From Amycolatopsis sp. GM8 (GTDB lineage Bacteria > Actinomycetota > Actinomycetes > Mycobacteriales > Pseudonocardiaceae), in contig NZ_JAJKFK010000002.1 of NCBI RefSeq assembly GCF_021653975.1, positions 434,001 through 498,000 on the forward strand: a DNA stretch of 64,000 bases, read 5' to 3'. Under the pieces are notes generated by a model. That model worked only from the letters and a program-made list of their open reading frames with translations. It had not been told where the DNA came from and ran no database searches. Positions 23,132 to 33,556 of this stretch are shown piece after piece; position 1 is the first letter of the stretch, and each line of letters starts with the position of its first letter. A program made the translations under genes and the position numbers.

Positions 23132-24412
23132 ATGTCCCGGATCGCGGAAGTTCGCGTCACGCCGATCCTGATCTCCGATCCCCCGCTGCTGAACCTGCAG
23201 GGCGTGCACCAGCCGTACACGCCGCGCACGATCGTGGAGGTCATCACCGAAAGCGGCGCCGTCGGCCTCGGCGAGACCTACGGCGACACCGACTACCTCA
23301 AGCTCGCCGAGGCGTTCGGCCCCCGGCTCGTGGGCGCCGGCCTGGTCGTGAACGACCTGCTCGCGGCCGTGACGCGATGCCTGTCCGAAGTCGGCGCGGA
23401 ACGGGTCGACAACACCGTGCAGGCCGAGGGTCTTCGCGGCAGCCGCACGCTAGGGAAGATCGCGTCGAGCGTCGCGTCGGCGTTCGAGGTCGCGATCTAC
23501 GACGCGCTGGGCCACGAGCTGCGCCTGCCGGTGCACGCCTTGCTCGGCGGCAAGGTGCGGGACGCCATCGAGTACAGCGCGTACCTGTTCTACCGCTGGG
23601 CCGAGCACCCCGAGCCGGACGAACCCAAGGACGACTGGGGTGCTGCGCTCGACCCAGAAGGTGTTGTGGCGCAAGCGAAACGCATGGCCGAGGACTACGG
23701 GTTCAGCTCGTTCAAGCTCAAGGGCGGGGTGTTCGAACCGGCGCACGAGATCGCCGCGTCACGCGCGCTCGCCGAGGCATTTCCCGGTCAGCCGGTGCGG
23801 CTCGACCCGAACGGCGCCTGGTCGGTCGCGACGAGCCTCGAAGTAGCCGGCGCGCTGGAGGGCGTCCTCGAATACCTGGAGGACCCGACCACCGGCACCG
23901 CGAACATGGCCGAGGTCGCGAAGAAGACGTCACTTCCCTTGGCCACCAACATGTGTGTGACCGCGTTCGACGAGATCCCCGAAGCGTTCACGGCCGACGC
24001 GGTGCAGGTCGTGCTGTCGGATCACCACTACTGGGGTGGGTTGCGCGCGACGCAGGACCTGGCCGCCGTGTGCCGGACGTTCGGCGTCGGGATTTCCATG
24101 CACTCCAACACCCATCTCGGCATCAGCCTCGCGGCGATGACCCAGGTCGCGGCCACCATCCCGGGTCTGCGCCACGCCTGTGACACGCACCGTCCATGGC
24201 AGACAGAGGACGTGATCACGCAGCCGCACACGTTCTCCGGCGGGAAGATCGCCGTGTCCGACACCCCCGGCCTCGGTGTCGAACTCGACCGCGACGCACT
24301 CGCGAAGCTCCACAACCGTTGGGAGACAAGCGATGCGCGCCGCCGCGACGACGCGGCCGCCATGCGCCGCGTGCACCCGGACTTCACCGCCCCGAAATTC
24401 CCCCGCTGGTAA
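23132..24412 (+). CDS. gudD: Glucarate dehydratase
   Basis: A 426-residue enolase-superfamily enzyme that dehydrates D-glucarate to 5-keto-4-deoxy-D-glucarate. The capping domain starts VRVTPILISDPPLLNLQGVH. Catalytic Lys lies in SFKLKGGVF (KxK). Metal ligands are Asp in LDPNGAW, Glu in EYLEDPTTG and Asn in LATNMCV, the Asn being characteristic of glucarate dehydratase. The catalytic His lies in ISMHSNTHLGIS. GAGGAGG precedes the ATG at 23132. It follows kdgD and precedes the IclR gene in an apparent three-gene operon. No glucarate transporter or 2,5-dioxopentanoate dehydrogenase lies nearby in the window. Confidence 0.93.
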   Translation: MSRIAEVRVTPILISDPPLLNLQGVHQPYTPRTIVEVITESGAVGLGETYGDTDYLKLAEAFGPRLVGAGLVVNDLLAAVTRCLSEVGAERVDNTVQAEGLRGSRTLGKIASSVASAFEVAIYDALGHELRLPVHALLGGKVRDAIEYSAYLFYRWAEHPEPDEPKDDWGAALDPEGVVAQAKRMAEDYGFSSFKLKGGVFEPAHEIAASRALAEAFPGQPVRLDPNGAWSVATSLEVAGALEGVLEYLEDPTTGTANMAEVAKKTSLPLATNMCVTAFDEIPEAFTADAVQVVLSDHHYWGGLRATQDLAAVCRTFGVGISMHSNTHLGISLAAMTQVAATIPGLRHACDTHRPWQTEDVITQPHTFSGGKIAVSDTPGLGVELDRDALAKLHNRWETSDARRRDDAAAMRRVHPDFTAPKFPRW

Positions 24413-24417
24413 CGGCC

Positions 24418-25197
24418 ATGCCTGAACAGCAGAAGGGCGTGCGCGATGTGAAGTCGGCCGCGCGCACCGTCGAGGTTCTCGAGGTACTCGGGAGCCTCGA
24501 TGGGCAGCCGATCGGCCTGCGCCAGCTCGCCGAACGGATGGATGTGCCGCGCAGCAGCCTGTACGCGCTGTTGCAGACGCTGGTGAACCGCGGCTGGGTG
24601 CGCACCGATCCGACGAATTCGTTGTACGCCATCGGTGTCCGGGCGTTGCTCGTCGGAACCTCCTACATCGACGGCGATCCGCGCCTGGCCGCCGCCAAGC
24701 CGCACCTGGACGCGCTGGGCGAACAGGTCGGCGAGACGGTCCACTTCGCGCGGCTCGACGGCGCGGACATCGTGTACCTCGCGACCCGGGAGTCGCGGCA
24801 CTACCTCCGCCCGTTCAGCCGGGTCGGCCGGCGGCTCCCGGCGTACGCGACGTCGCTGGGCAAGGCGATCCTGGCGGAGCGCACCGACTCCGACGTCGAA
24901 AAACTGCTACCGCCTGAGATGCCCGCGCTGACCGAGCACACGCTCGACCGCCCCGGGCTGCTGGCGGATCTGGCCGGCGTGCGCGAACGTGGGTACGCGA
25001 TCGACAACGAGGAAGGGACGATCGGCCTGCGATGCTTCGGGATGGCGTTGCGGTACGAAACCCCGGTCATCGACGCGATCAGCTGCTCGGTGCCGATCGC
25101 GCGGCTGGACACGGACACCGAGGCCACGATCCTCGAAGCACTGTCGACGGCGCGAACCGCGATCGAGCGCGCGATCCGCTCGGCGACCTGGCGCTGA
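24418..25197 (+). CDS. IclR-family regulator of the glucarate operon
   Basis: A 259-residue regulator. The N-terminal winged helix is SAARTVEVLEVLGSLDGQPI, LRQLAERMDVPRSSLYALLQ, then TLVNRGWVRTDPTNSLYAIG. The effector domain has ETVHFARLDGADIVYLATRE, RRLPAYATSLGKAILA (IclR signature) and RERGYAIDNEEGTIGLRCFG. It begins five bases after gudD, so it is autoregulated with the operon, and the perfect inverted repeat at 22152-22186 is its probable site. The inducer is likely glucarate or a keto-deoxy intermediate. Confidence 0.9.
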   Translation: MPEQQKGVRDVKSAARTVEVLEVLGSLDGQPIGLRQLAERMDVPRSSLYALLQTLVNRGWVRTDPTNSLYAIGVRALLVGTSYIDGDPRLAAAKPHLDALGEQVGETVHFARLDGADIVYLATRESRHYLRPFSRVGRRLPAYATSLGKAILAERTDSDVEKLLPPEMPALTEHTLDRPGLLADLAGVRERGYAIDNEEGTIGLRCFGMALRYETPVIDAISCSVPIARLDTDTEATILEALSTARTAIERAIRSATWR

Positions 25198-25198
25198 C

Positions 25199-26125
25199 CT
25201 AACGGGCCCAGTCCGGGACCCACACGTCTTCGCCGGCTGTCGCCCGGTATCTCGCCCGCAGGTACTCGAGGAAATCCGCCAGGACGGGATGCGCGTTGTC
25301 CGCCCGCCAGACCACCGAGAGCGGGTACACGGGGATCGGGTCGACGACCGGGATCCGGCGCAGGTCATAGCTTTCCGGCCAGAGGTATCGCGAGCCTTCG
25401 CCGACCAGATTGGCGAGCCGGGCCGAGTCCGCGATCTCGGCGAGGAGCGCCTCGATGCCGAACATCGGGCCGATCGTGTCGATGGTGAGCCCGAACGCCC
25501 CGGCCAGATCTTCGTAGTAGCCGATGGGCTCGGCGTCGGTCATACCGGGCATCCAGACGGGGTGTTCGGCGAGTTCGGCCGGTGTCACACTTTTGGCGTT
25601 CGCCAACGGGTGCTTCGGGCCGACCAGCAGTTCGTGCCGGTCGTCGATGACGCGCGCGGACCGGAGCTCGTCCGGGAGTTCGAGGGCCCGCAAGGATCGG
25701 AAGGTGGCGTCCAGGGTCCCGGCGCTGACCTCGGCCAGCGCCGACGCGGCGTCCGCGTGGGCGAGCGTGACGACATCGAGCTCGATCGCCGGATGTTGCT
25801 GGTAGAAGGCGCGAAGGACGTTGGAGGGCGCGATCCGGCGGTTGACGACGTCGATGCGCAGGGCCCGGCGGCCTGGCGTCACGGCCGCGGCGGCGCGTTC
25901 GGCGGCGCGGAGCAGTTCGCGCGCATGAGGCAGCAGCGCCTGCCCGTCCACGGTGAGCCGGGCGCCCTTGGCGGTCCGCGCGAACAGCCGCACGCCGAGT
26001 TCCCGCTCCAGGCCGGCCACCCGTTTCGAGGCCGCCTGCTGGGTGATTTCCAGGTCGTCGGCGGCGGACTGGAACTGGCCGGTCTCGGCGACGGCGATGA
26101 AGGTGCGCACCGCATCGAGATCCAT
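25199..26125 (-). CDS. LysR-family transcriptional regulator
   Basis: A 308-residue LysR regulator. The HTH is MDLDAVRTFIAVAETGQFQS, AADDLEITQQAASKRVAGLE, then RELGVRLFARTAKGARLTVD. Two periplasmic-binding-protein-like effector subdomains follow (LRIDVVNRRIAPSNVLRAFY; FRSLRALELPDELRSARVI). The recognition helix has QQAASKRV rather than the common QPAVSxQI, a substitution seen in one actinobacterial subgroup. It converges on the iclR gene with one base between stops and is divergent from an MFS transporter gene about 90 bp away, its likely target. Confidence 0.9.
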   Translation of the reverse strand: MDLDAVRTFIAVAETGQFQSAADDLEITQQAASKRVAGLERELGVRLFARTAKGARLTVDGQALLPHARELLRAAERAAAAVTPGRRALRIDVVNRRIAPSNVLRAFYQQHPAIELDVVTLAHADAASALAEVSAGTLDATFRSLRALELPDELRSARVIDDRHELLVGPKHPLANAKSVTPAELAEHPVWMPGMTDAEPIGYYEDLAGAFGLTIDTIGPMFGIEALLAEIADSARLANLVGEGSRYLWPESYDLRRIPVVDPIPVYPLSVVWRADNAHPVLADFLEYLRARYRATAGEDVWVPDWAR

Positions 26126-26216
26126 CAGGCAGAACCTACCCGCACAACGCCGGGTTGTGACGCGCCGGCCGATCCGTTGTTGGCGCCCGCACCGGCAGAC
26201 CGGCTTTCCTTTCCCC

Positions 26217-27581
26217 GTGCGAAATCTGGGGCGGACGTTCGGGTGGTTGTGGGCCGCGTACGCGGTGAGCGCTTACGGGACGGGGCTCGGGTTCGGCGCG
26301 TTCTCGGTGGTCGCCATCGAGGTCCTGCACGCCGGCTCGGCCGAGGTGGCGGCGTTGTCGTCAGCCGGGCTCGCGATCGGAGCGCTGCTGGCGGTCCCGC
26401 TCGGGCCGTGGATGGAGTTCCGCGCCAAGCGGCCGGTCATGATCGCCATGGACGTGGTCCGCTTCGCGGCGTTGGTGTCGATTCCGTGCGCCTACTGGCT
26501 GGGTGCGCTGTCGTTCGCACAGCTGTTGGTGGTCTCCGTCGTCGCGGCGGCGGCGAAGATCGCGTTCACCGCCGCCAGTGGTGCCTACCTCAAGACCATC
26601 GTCCCGGCCGACCGGCTGCTGATCGCCACCAGCCGGTTCGAATCGACCACCTGGTCGGCCACGATCATCGGACCGCCCCTGGGCGGCGCCGCGGTCGGGC
26701 TGCTGGGGCCGGTGACCACGGTCGTGTTCGACGCGATCAGCTACCTCCTTTCGGCGCTCGGCGTCACCGCGATCAGGGAACCCGAGGAGCCCCCGAAGCC
26801 GAGCGCGAAGCGGGCCCGCCGGTGGAGCGACCTCGTCGAGGGGTGGCGCTACATCCTCGCCCACCGCACACTTCGCCGGTTCTTCTTCAACATCGTGCTG
26901 GTCAACGCGCTGATCATGGCCACGGAGCCGCTGCTATCGGTGCTGATGCTCGGCCCGCTGGGGTTTCCGGTCTGGGAGTACGGGCTGGCGTTCGCCGTGC
27001 CGTGCATCGGTGGCCTGATCGGCTCACGACTCGCCCGCCGGGTCGCCGCTCGCTACGGCGAACGGACGGTGCTGCGGGTCTTCGGCGCGGTCCGTGCCTG
27101 CTGGCCGTTGGGGCTCGCGTTCATCCGGCCGGGCCTGGCCGGGCTGGTGATCGTGATGGCCACCGAGCTCGGGCTCATCATCTGCATGAGCATCTTCAGC
27201 CCCGTCTTCGCCGCCTACCGGATGAACAACACCGACGCCGACCGCCAGGCGCGGGTGCTCGCCGCGTGGTCGATCACCACCAGCACCAGCATCGCCGTGG
27301 TCACCATGCTGTGGGGTCTCGTGGCGGAACTCACCGGCCCGCGGGCGGCGATCGCGCTGGCCGGGGTGCTGCTCCTCGCCACGCCATTCCTGCTGCCGCG
27401 GCAGCCGAGGCCCTATAGTCATACCCGGTGGAGGTATGACGATGACCGCGATCGGGGAAGCACTGGCCCTCGCCGGGTCGATGACCTGGGAAGTCCTGTG
27501 GGCGCTGATCCTCGGGTTCGCGCTGTCCGCGGTGGTCCAGGCGGTGGTGCGCAAGTCGACGGTGGTCCGCCTGCTGGGTGA
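26217..27581 (+). CDS. MFS transporter with an unusually long 3' overlap
   Basis: A drug-type major facilitator. The start VRNLGRTFGWLWAAYAVSAY leads into helix 1. LGPWMEFRAKRPVMIAMDVV contains motif A-like G-x-x-x-D/E-R-x-x-x-R. A central loop rich in basic residues (EPPKPSAKRARRWSDLVEG) separates the halves, and the last helix ends near LLLATPFLLPRQPRP at about 27415. The frame then runs on for some 50 charged residues with no family resemblance and overlaps the next gene by about 140 bp. A late frameshift or lost stop is likely. GTG 26217 is the best start. The divergent LysR gene may regulate it. Confidence 0.8.
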   Translation: MRNLGRTFGWLWAAYAVSAYGTGLGFGAFSVVAIEVLHAGSAEVAALSSAGLAIGALLAVPLGPWMEFRAKRPVMIAMDVVRFAALVSIPCAYWLGALSFAQLLVVSVVAAAAKIAFTAASGAYLKTIVPADRLLIATSRFESTTWSATIIGPPLGGAAVGLLGPVTTVVFDAISYLLSALGVTAIREPEEPPKPSAKRARRWSDLVEGWRYILAHRTLRRFFFNIVLVNALIMATEPLLSVLMLGPLGFPVWEYGLAFAVPCIGGLIGSRLARRVAARYGERTVLRVFGAVRACWPLGLAFIRPGLAGLVIVMATELGLIICMSIFSPVFAAYRMNNTDADRQARVLAAWSITTSTSIAVVTMLWGLVAELTGPRAAIALAGVLLLATPFLLPRQPRPYSHTRWRYDDDRDRGSTGPRRVDDLGSPVGADPRVRAVRGGPGGGAQVDGGPPAG

Positions 27582-28599
27582 CGCGCGCCCGCGCACGCTC
27601 GTGATCTCGGCCGGCCTCGGCGCCGCGTCCTCGTCGTGCTCCTACGCCGCGGTCGCACTCGCACGGTCGCTGTTCCGCAAGGGCGCGAACTTCACGGCGG
27701 CGATGACCTTCGAGATCGCGTCCACGAACCTGGTCGTCGAGCTCGGCATCCTGCTCGCATTGCTGCTGGGCTGGCAGTTCACGGTCGCGGAGTTCATCGG
27801 CGGGCCGCTGATGATCGTGTTCGTCGCGTTGATGTTCCGTTTCTTCGTCCGCGAACGGCTGCTGCGCGCGGCTCGCGAGCAGGCGGAGAAGGGCATCGCC
27901 GGGTCGATGGAAGGCCATGCGGCGATGGACATGTCGGTCGCCCGCGAAGGCACGTTCTGGCAGCGGCTCGGCTCCCGCGAGGGGTTCACGTCGGTCTCGC
28001 ACGTGTTCGTCATGGAATGGGCGGCGATCCTGCGTGACCTCGTGATCGGCCTGCTCATCGCGGGCGCGATCGGGGCGTGGGTGCCGGACTCGTTCTGGCG
28101 CGGGTTCTTCCTCACCGACCATCCGCTGGGCTCGGCGTTGTGGGGGCCGGTGATCGGGCCGGTGGTCGCGATCCTGAGTTTCGTCTGCTCGATCGGCAAC
28201 GTGCCACTCGCGGCGGTGCTGTGGAACGGCGGCATCAGCTTCGGCGGGGTGGTCGCGTTCATCTTCGCGGACCTGCTGATCCTGCCGATCCTCAACATTT
28301 ATCGGAAGTACTACGGCGTGAAGATGGCGCTGGCCGTGCTGGGCGTGTTCTACCTGGCGATGGTCGCGGCGGGCTATGTCGTCGAGCTGCTGTTCGGCGT
28401 CACCGGCCTGACCCCGACGGAGCGCAACGCGCGCGTCGTGGAAGCCGGGATCTCGTGGAACTACACGACGTGGCTGAACATCGTGTTCCTGCTACTCGCC
28501 GCGGTGCTGCTGGCCCGATTCTTCCGCACCGGCGGCGCATCGATGCTCCGCATGATGGGCGGTGCGCCACCGAGTGGGGAAACACAGCACCATCATTGA
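27442..28599 (+). CDS. DUF318/ArsP-type permease
   Basis: A 385-residue membrane protein with about eight transmembrane segments. It matches the UPF0718/DUF318 permease family, which includes ArsP (methylarsenite efflux). Signatures are GLGAASSSCSYAAVALARSL, with the serine/cysteine-rich turn, and the repeat-like FVCSIGNVPLAAVLWNGG, followed by FIFADLLILPILNIYRKYYG. A histidine-rich tail (TQHHH) ends the protein. GGAGG at 27430 serves the ATG at 27442; the ATG at 27436 is too close. It lies beside a copper/nickel block, which suggests a metal or metalloid substrate, but this is inference. Confidence 0.8.
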   Translation: MTAIGEALALAGSMTWEVLWALILGFALSAVVQAVVRKSTVVRLLGDARPRTLVISAGLGAASSSCSYAAVALARSLFRKGANFTAAMTFEIASTNLVVELGILLALLLGWQFTVAEFIGGPLMIVFVALMFRFFVRERLLRAAREQAEKGIAGSMEGHAAMDMSVAREGTFWQRLGSREGFTSVSHVFVMEWAAILRDLVIGLLIAGAIGAWVPDSFWRGFFLTDHPLGSALWGPVIGPVVAILSFVCSIGNVPLAAVLWNGGISFGGVVAFIFADLLILPILNIYRKYYGVKMALAVLGVFYLAMVAAGYVVELLFGVTGLTPTERNARVVEAGISWNYTTWLNIVFLLLAAVLLARFFRTGGASMLRMMGGAPPSGETQHHH

Positions 28600-28610
28600 C
28601 GCGCAACACC

Positions 28611-28857
28611 ATGCTGGTGGACAAGTACTTCATCGACAAGACTGCCAGAGCGCCCGGATCTTCCGTATCTATCGGAAGTGCCGCTGCACTACCCCAATGA
28701 GTGTCAGCGGCCGCGGGACGTTTCATTTGGACGGCAAGGAGTTCGAGGCGCGGCCGGGGATGTTCCTGTGCTTCGAAAAGAAGAAGGTGCACGGATTTCC
28801 GCGAATCGACGAACATCCCTTGGTGATGCTCGCGATCGACGTACCACGCCCGCGTCC

Positions 28858-28861
<4 letters not shown>
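28611..28861 (+). pseudogene. Frameshifted cupin gene remnant
   Basis: The first frame reads MLVDKYFIDKTARAPGSS. A second frame around 28670-28705 reads PLHYPNECQRPRD. A third frame from about 28697 reads SGRGTFHLDGKEFEARPGMF, CFEKKKVHGFPRIDEHPL and ends IDVPRPRP. The last part is the metal-binding end of a small cupin (HLDG...HGF). The three pieces in different frames indicate at least two indels. The stop overlaps the stop of copA on the other strand. Confidence 0.65.
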
Positions 28862-31025
<2,164 letters not shown>

Positions 31026-31026
<1 letters not shown>

Positions 31027-31229
31027 CAGGCGACCTGGTAGCCGGCCTCGTCGACCGCCGCACGCACGGCCTCGTCGCTCAACTGGCCCGAGCTGACGAC
31101 CGTGACCGCCCCGGTGGGCAGGTCGACCGCGACGGACTCGACGCCGTCGATCGCGCTGACCTCCTCGGTCACCGCCTTGACACAGTGCTCACAGGTCATC
31201 CCGGTGACGGTGTAGCTCGTCTCAGTCAT
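31026..31229 (-). CDS. copZ: CopZ-type copper chaperone
   Basis: A 67-residue heavy-metal-associated domain protein, full length for Cop[16 protein letters not shown] carries the CxxC metal site. [20 protein letters not shown] and the C-terminal helix ([17 protein letters not shown]) complete the ferredoxin-like fold. It delivers Cu(I) to CopA, whose start codon overlaps this stop. The promoter region upstream contains CCCCT/AGGGG arms. Confidence 0.93.
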
Positions 31230-31243
31230 GACCTTGACTGTAC

Positions 31244-31260
31244 CCCCTACCCGTAAGGGG
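31244..31260. promoter_or_regulatory. Possible CsoR site upstream of copZ-copA
   Basis: CCCCT and AGGGG form a short inverted repeat (spacer ACCCGTA) about 15 bp upstream of the copZ start. Together with the flanking TAC and GTA it resembles the C/G-tract sites bound by CsoR repressors. It lies in the 35-bp gap between copZ and the NiCoT gene. Confidence 0.4.
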
Positions 31261-31264
31261 CGTC

Positions 31265-32320
31265 TCAATCGGCGGACATCGCCCAGCGCTCCTCGATCCG
31301 GCCGAAGCGCCACACCAGCACGGCCACCGCCCAGGCGACCACGAACAGTCCGACTATCGCGAACCCCACGTAGTCCAGGTTCACCTTCGCGATGGCCGCG
31401 AGTGGGCCGGTGGTGATGTCCAGGCGGTCGGCGAGCACGCCGATCAGCTCGATCACCCCGATCAGCAACGCGACCGCCACGGACAACGCGGTCACCGTGA
31501 TGTTGTAGAAGATCTTGCGAACCGGCCGGGCGAACGCCCAGTCGTAGGCGCGGTACATGAACACCCCGTCGGCGGCGTCGAGCAGCGACATCCCGGCCGC
31601 GAACAGCACCGGCAGCACCAGGATCGCGTACCAGGGCAGGGAAAACGCGGCCGCGCCGCCGGCGAGCACGAGCAGCCCGACCTCGGTCGCGGTGTCGAAG
31701 CCGAGCCCGAACAGCACGCCGATCGGGTAGATGTGCCACGGCTTGCGCACCGCGGCCGTCGCCCGGCCCAGGATCCGGTTCATGAAGCCGCGTTTGTTGA
31801 GTTGCTCCTCCAGTTGGGTTTCGGTGTATTCCCCCGCCCGCATCCCGCGGAACACCCGGAGGATCCCGAACAGCACGACCAGGTTGACGATACCGATCAG
31901 GCACAGGAACACCCCGGACACCGAAGCGCCGATGACTCCGGTGACCTGGTGCAACTGCGACGAGTCGTCTTCGAGCTCCCCGGTCAGCGCCCGCACGCCG
32001 AGGGACAGCAGCAGGCAGAGCGCGAAGACGATCGTCGAATGCCCGAGAGAGAACCAGAAACCCACGGTCAGCGGTCGTTGTCCGTCGTTGATGAGCTTGC
32101 GGGTGGTGTTGTCGATCGCCGCGATGTGGTCCGCGTCGAAGGCGTGCCGCATACCGAGCGTGAAGGCGGTGACGCCGAGCCCGATGCCGAACACCTGGGC
32201 GTTCCCGAGTGAGTAGTGCGCGGGAACGACGAACAGGGTCAGCACGCCCCAGCCCAGGACGTTGAGAACCAGCACGAACGCGGCCATGGCGGCCACCGGA
32301 CCCCAGTCACGCCTACTCAT
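31265..32320 (-). CDS. NiCoT-family nickel/cobalt transporter
   Basis: A 351-residue high-affinity Ni2+/Co2+ permease with about eight membrane helices. The helix-II signature RHAFDADHIAAIDNTTRK (HX4DH) is intact, as are GFWFSLGHSTIVFALCLLL and GLGFDTATEVGLLVLAGG, the other NiCoT signatures. The long loop is rich in charged residues (EYTETQLEEQLNKRGFMNRI). It lies upstream of copZ/copA on the same strand and is divergent from csoR, an unusual place for a nickel or cobalt importer. ATCTGA/TCAGAT arms lie directly in front of the ATG at 32320. Confidence 0.9.
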   Translation of the reverse strand: MSRRDWGPVAAMAAFVLVLNVLGWGVLTLFVVPAHYSLGNAQVFGIGLGVTAFTLGMRHAFDADHIAAIDNTTRKLINDGQRPLTVGFWFSLGHSTIVFALCLLLSLGVRALTGELEDDSSQLHQVTGVIGASVSGVFLCLIGIVNLVVLFGILRVFRGMRAGEYTETQLEEQLNKRGFMNRILGRATAAVRKPWHIYPIGVLFGLGFDTATEVGLLVLAGGAAAFSLPWYAILVLPVLFAAGMSLLDAADGVFMYRAYDWAFARPVRKIFYNITVTALSVAVALLIGVIELIGVLADRLDITTGPLAAIAKVNLDYVGFAIVGLFVVAWAVAVLVWRFGRIEERWAMSAD

Positions 32321-32340
32321 ATCTGAGAGAGTAATCAGAT
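32321..32340. promoter_or_regulatory. 6-bp inverted repeat directly upstream of the NiCoT gene
   Basis: ATCTGA (32321-32326) and TCAGAT (32335-32340) are perfect arms with an 8-bp spacer immediately before the start codon. Additional outer bases (CTC...GAG) also pair. It is a candidate operator for a metal-responsive repressor and is distinct from the nearby CsoR-like site. Confidence 0.45.
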
Positions 32341-32375
32341 GAGCAGGCTTATAGGGTTTCGGTTGGGTCTCGGAA

Positions 32376-32392
32376 ATACGGGGAGCGGGTAT
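32376..32392. promoter_or_regulatory. CsoR-like operator upstream of csoR
   Basis: ATAC and GTAT flank a G-rich core (GGGGAGCGG) about 37 bp before the csoR start. The pattern of an ATAC/GTAT-bounded G tract fits known CsoR operators, so autoregulation is likely. Confidence 0.5.
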
Positions 32393-32428
32393 GATGGCCT
32401 GAAGTCGAGAACGAAGGTGGGCAGGACA

Positions 32429-32710
32429 ATGGCAAGCTACAGCGGCGACAGGGACGCCTACCTCAAGCGTCTCCGCCGGATCGAGGGCCAGATCCGGGGC
32501 TTGCAGCGGATGGTCGAAGAGGACAAGTACTGCATCGACATCCTGACCCAGGTGTCCGCCGCGACGAAGGCCCTGCAGTCGTTCTCCCTCGAACTGCTCG
32601 ACGAGCACCTGTCCAGCTGCGTCGTCGACGCGGCGAAGGCCGGCGGCCGCGAGGCCGAGGTGAAGGTGCGCGAGGCATCGGACGCCATCGCCCGCCTCGT
32701 GAAATCCTGA
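32429..32710 (+). CDS. csoR: CsoR copper-sensing repressor
   Basis: A 93-residue all-helical repressor of the CsoR/RcnR family. LKRLRRIEGQIRGLQRMVEE is the conserved DNA-binding helix. YCIDILTQ provides the first Cu(I) cysteine and LDEHLSSCV the His and second Cys, completing the Cys-His-Cys site that separates CsoR from RcnR. The ATG at 32429 begins the conserved region. Binding Cu(I) releases DNA and induces the copper genes. An ATAC-G-tract-GTAT site lies in its own promoter. Confidence 0.92.
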   Translation: MASYSGDRDAYLKRLRRIEGQIRGLQRMVEEDKYCIDILTQVSAATKALQSFSLELLDEHLSSCVVDAAKAGGREAEVKVREASDAIARLVKS

Positions 32711-32842
32711 CACCTCTTTTCCCGGGCACGGCAACACAAACCGGCCGTCCACAAAGGACACCAAGGCCACGCCCGGCCCAAACTGTCAGACCCCACCCCT
32801 AGTGTCGAACCCATGTTCGACCCCACCAGGACCAGAGCGACC

Positions 32843-33064
32843 TCAACCGTCCGGCACGCGGGCATCCTGCCCGTAGACCCGCCTGCTCTCCACCGACCCG
32901 TCCCGCCGCAGGACCTTCAGCACGCTGGGCCGATCGCAGCGCGCCAGCCGCGCGGCGATGGTCACCGCCTCGCGCTTGCGCCCGTGATGCGACAGCACCC
33001 GGTTCACCCGCCGCACGTCCCAGCTGCCGAACAGCGGCGATACCCAATAAACGGTGCACGACAC
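32843..33064 (-). CDS. Small basic conserved-looking protein, function unknown
   Basis: A 73-residue, strongly basic protein from GTG 33064, which has AGGGGA upstream. DVRRVNRVLSHHGRKREAVT and IAARLARCDRPSVLKVLRRD could form a helical, possibly nucleic-acid-binding unit. The end is SRRVYGQDARVPDG. It is divergent from the XRE/ImmA gene pair, with inverted repeats in the gap, so it may be co-regulated with them. I do not recognise the family. Confidence 0.4.
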   Translation of the reverse strand: MSCTVYWVSPLFGSWDVRRVNRVLSHHGRKREAVTIAARLARCDRPSVLKVLRRDGSVESRRVYGQDARVPDG

Positions 33065-33080
33065 GATAAATCCCCTTCCC

Positions 33081-33148
33081 CAGTGGTGTTCCACTGCCAC
33101 AGAAGCCTGCCACCAGTGTTGCAAAACCGCAAGAGCATTGCAATACTG
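33081..33148. promoter_or_regulatory. Two inverted repeats in the XRE divergent promoter
   Basis: The first is CAGTGG-TGTT-CCACTG (33081-33096), a perfect 6-bp hairpin. The second pairs CAGTGTTGCAA (33114-33124) with TTGCAATACTG (33138-33148), 10 of 11 positions, spacer 13 bp. The second lies about 24 bp before the XRE start and overlaps a possible promoter, a natural site for the XRE repressor. Confidence 0.5.
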
Positions 33149-33171
33149 AAACACGCCAGAGGAGACGGAGG

Positions 33172-33555
33172 ATGAGCGATCAGATGACAGGGCGGCTGGA
33201 CGCGGCCAGGTTGTACACGGCGCTGGACGCCGAGCGCGCGGCGCGCGAGTTGTCCTGGCGGCAGCTCGCGGCCGAGGCCGGTGTGAGCGCGTCCCTGGTC
33301 AGCCGCATGGGCAACGGGCACCGCCCCGACCTCGACGGGTTCATCGCACTCGTGCAGTGGCTGGGCCTGCCCGCGGAGACGTTCATGGTGTGGCCGGAAG
33401 GCTTGCGCGACAAGCATTCCCGGCCTTCGTTGGAGGCGCAGCTCGCGCCCTTGCTGCGCGCGGAAGAGGAACTCAGCGAGTCCGACCAGCAGCACGTGCT
33501 GGACGTGGTCGGCATGACGCTTCGACACATGAGAGCCAGGAACAAGGGGGACTGA
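33172..33555 (+). CDS. XRE-family repressor paired with ImmA
   Basis: A 127-residue regulator. A Cro/CI-type helix-turn-helix occupies residues about 15-65 (ARELSWRQLAAEAGVSASLV, then SRMGNGHRPDLDGFIALVQW). A linker and a C-terminal helix (LSESDQQHVLDVVGMTLRHM) follow. GGAGACGGAGG precedes the ATG. The ImmA-type protease gene starts one base after its stop. In ICEBs1- and DdrO-type systems the protease cleaves the XRE repressor on a damage or stress signal; the same logic is likely here. The operator candidates are the two upstream inverted repeats. Confidence 0.85.
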   Translation: MSDQMTGRLDAARLYTALDAERAARELSWRQLAAEAGVSASLVSRMGNGHRPDLDGFIALVQWLGLPAETFMVWPEGLRDKHSRPSLEAQLAPLLRAEEELSESDQQHVLDVVGMTLRHMRARNKGD

Positions 33556-33556
33556 A

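Noticed and set aside
24989-27418. 809-residue plus-strand open frame
   Set aside because: It runs antisense through the LysR gene and out of frame through the MFS gene; high GC makes long empty frames common.
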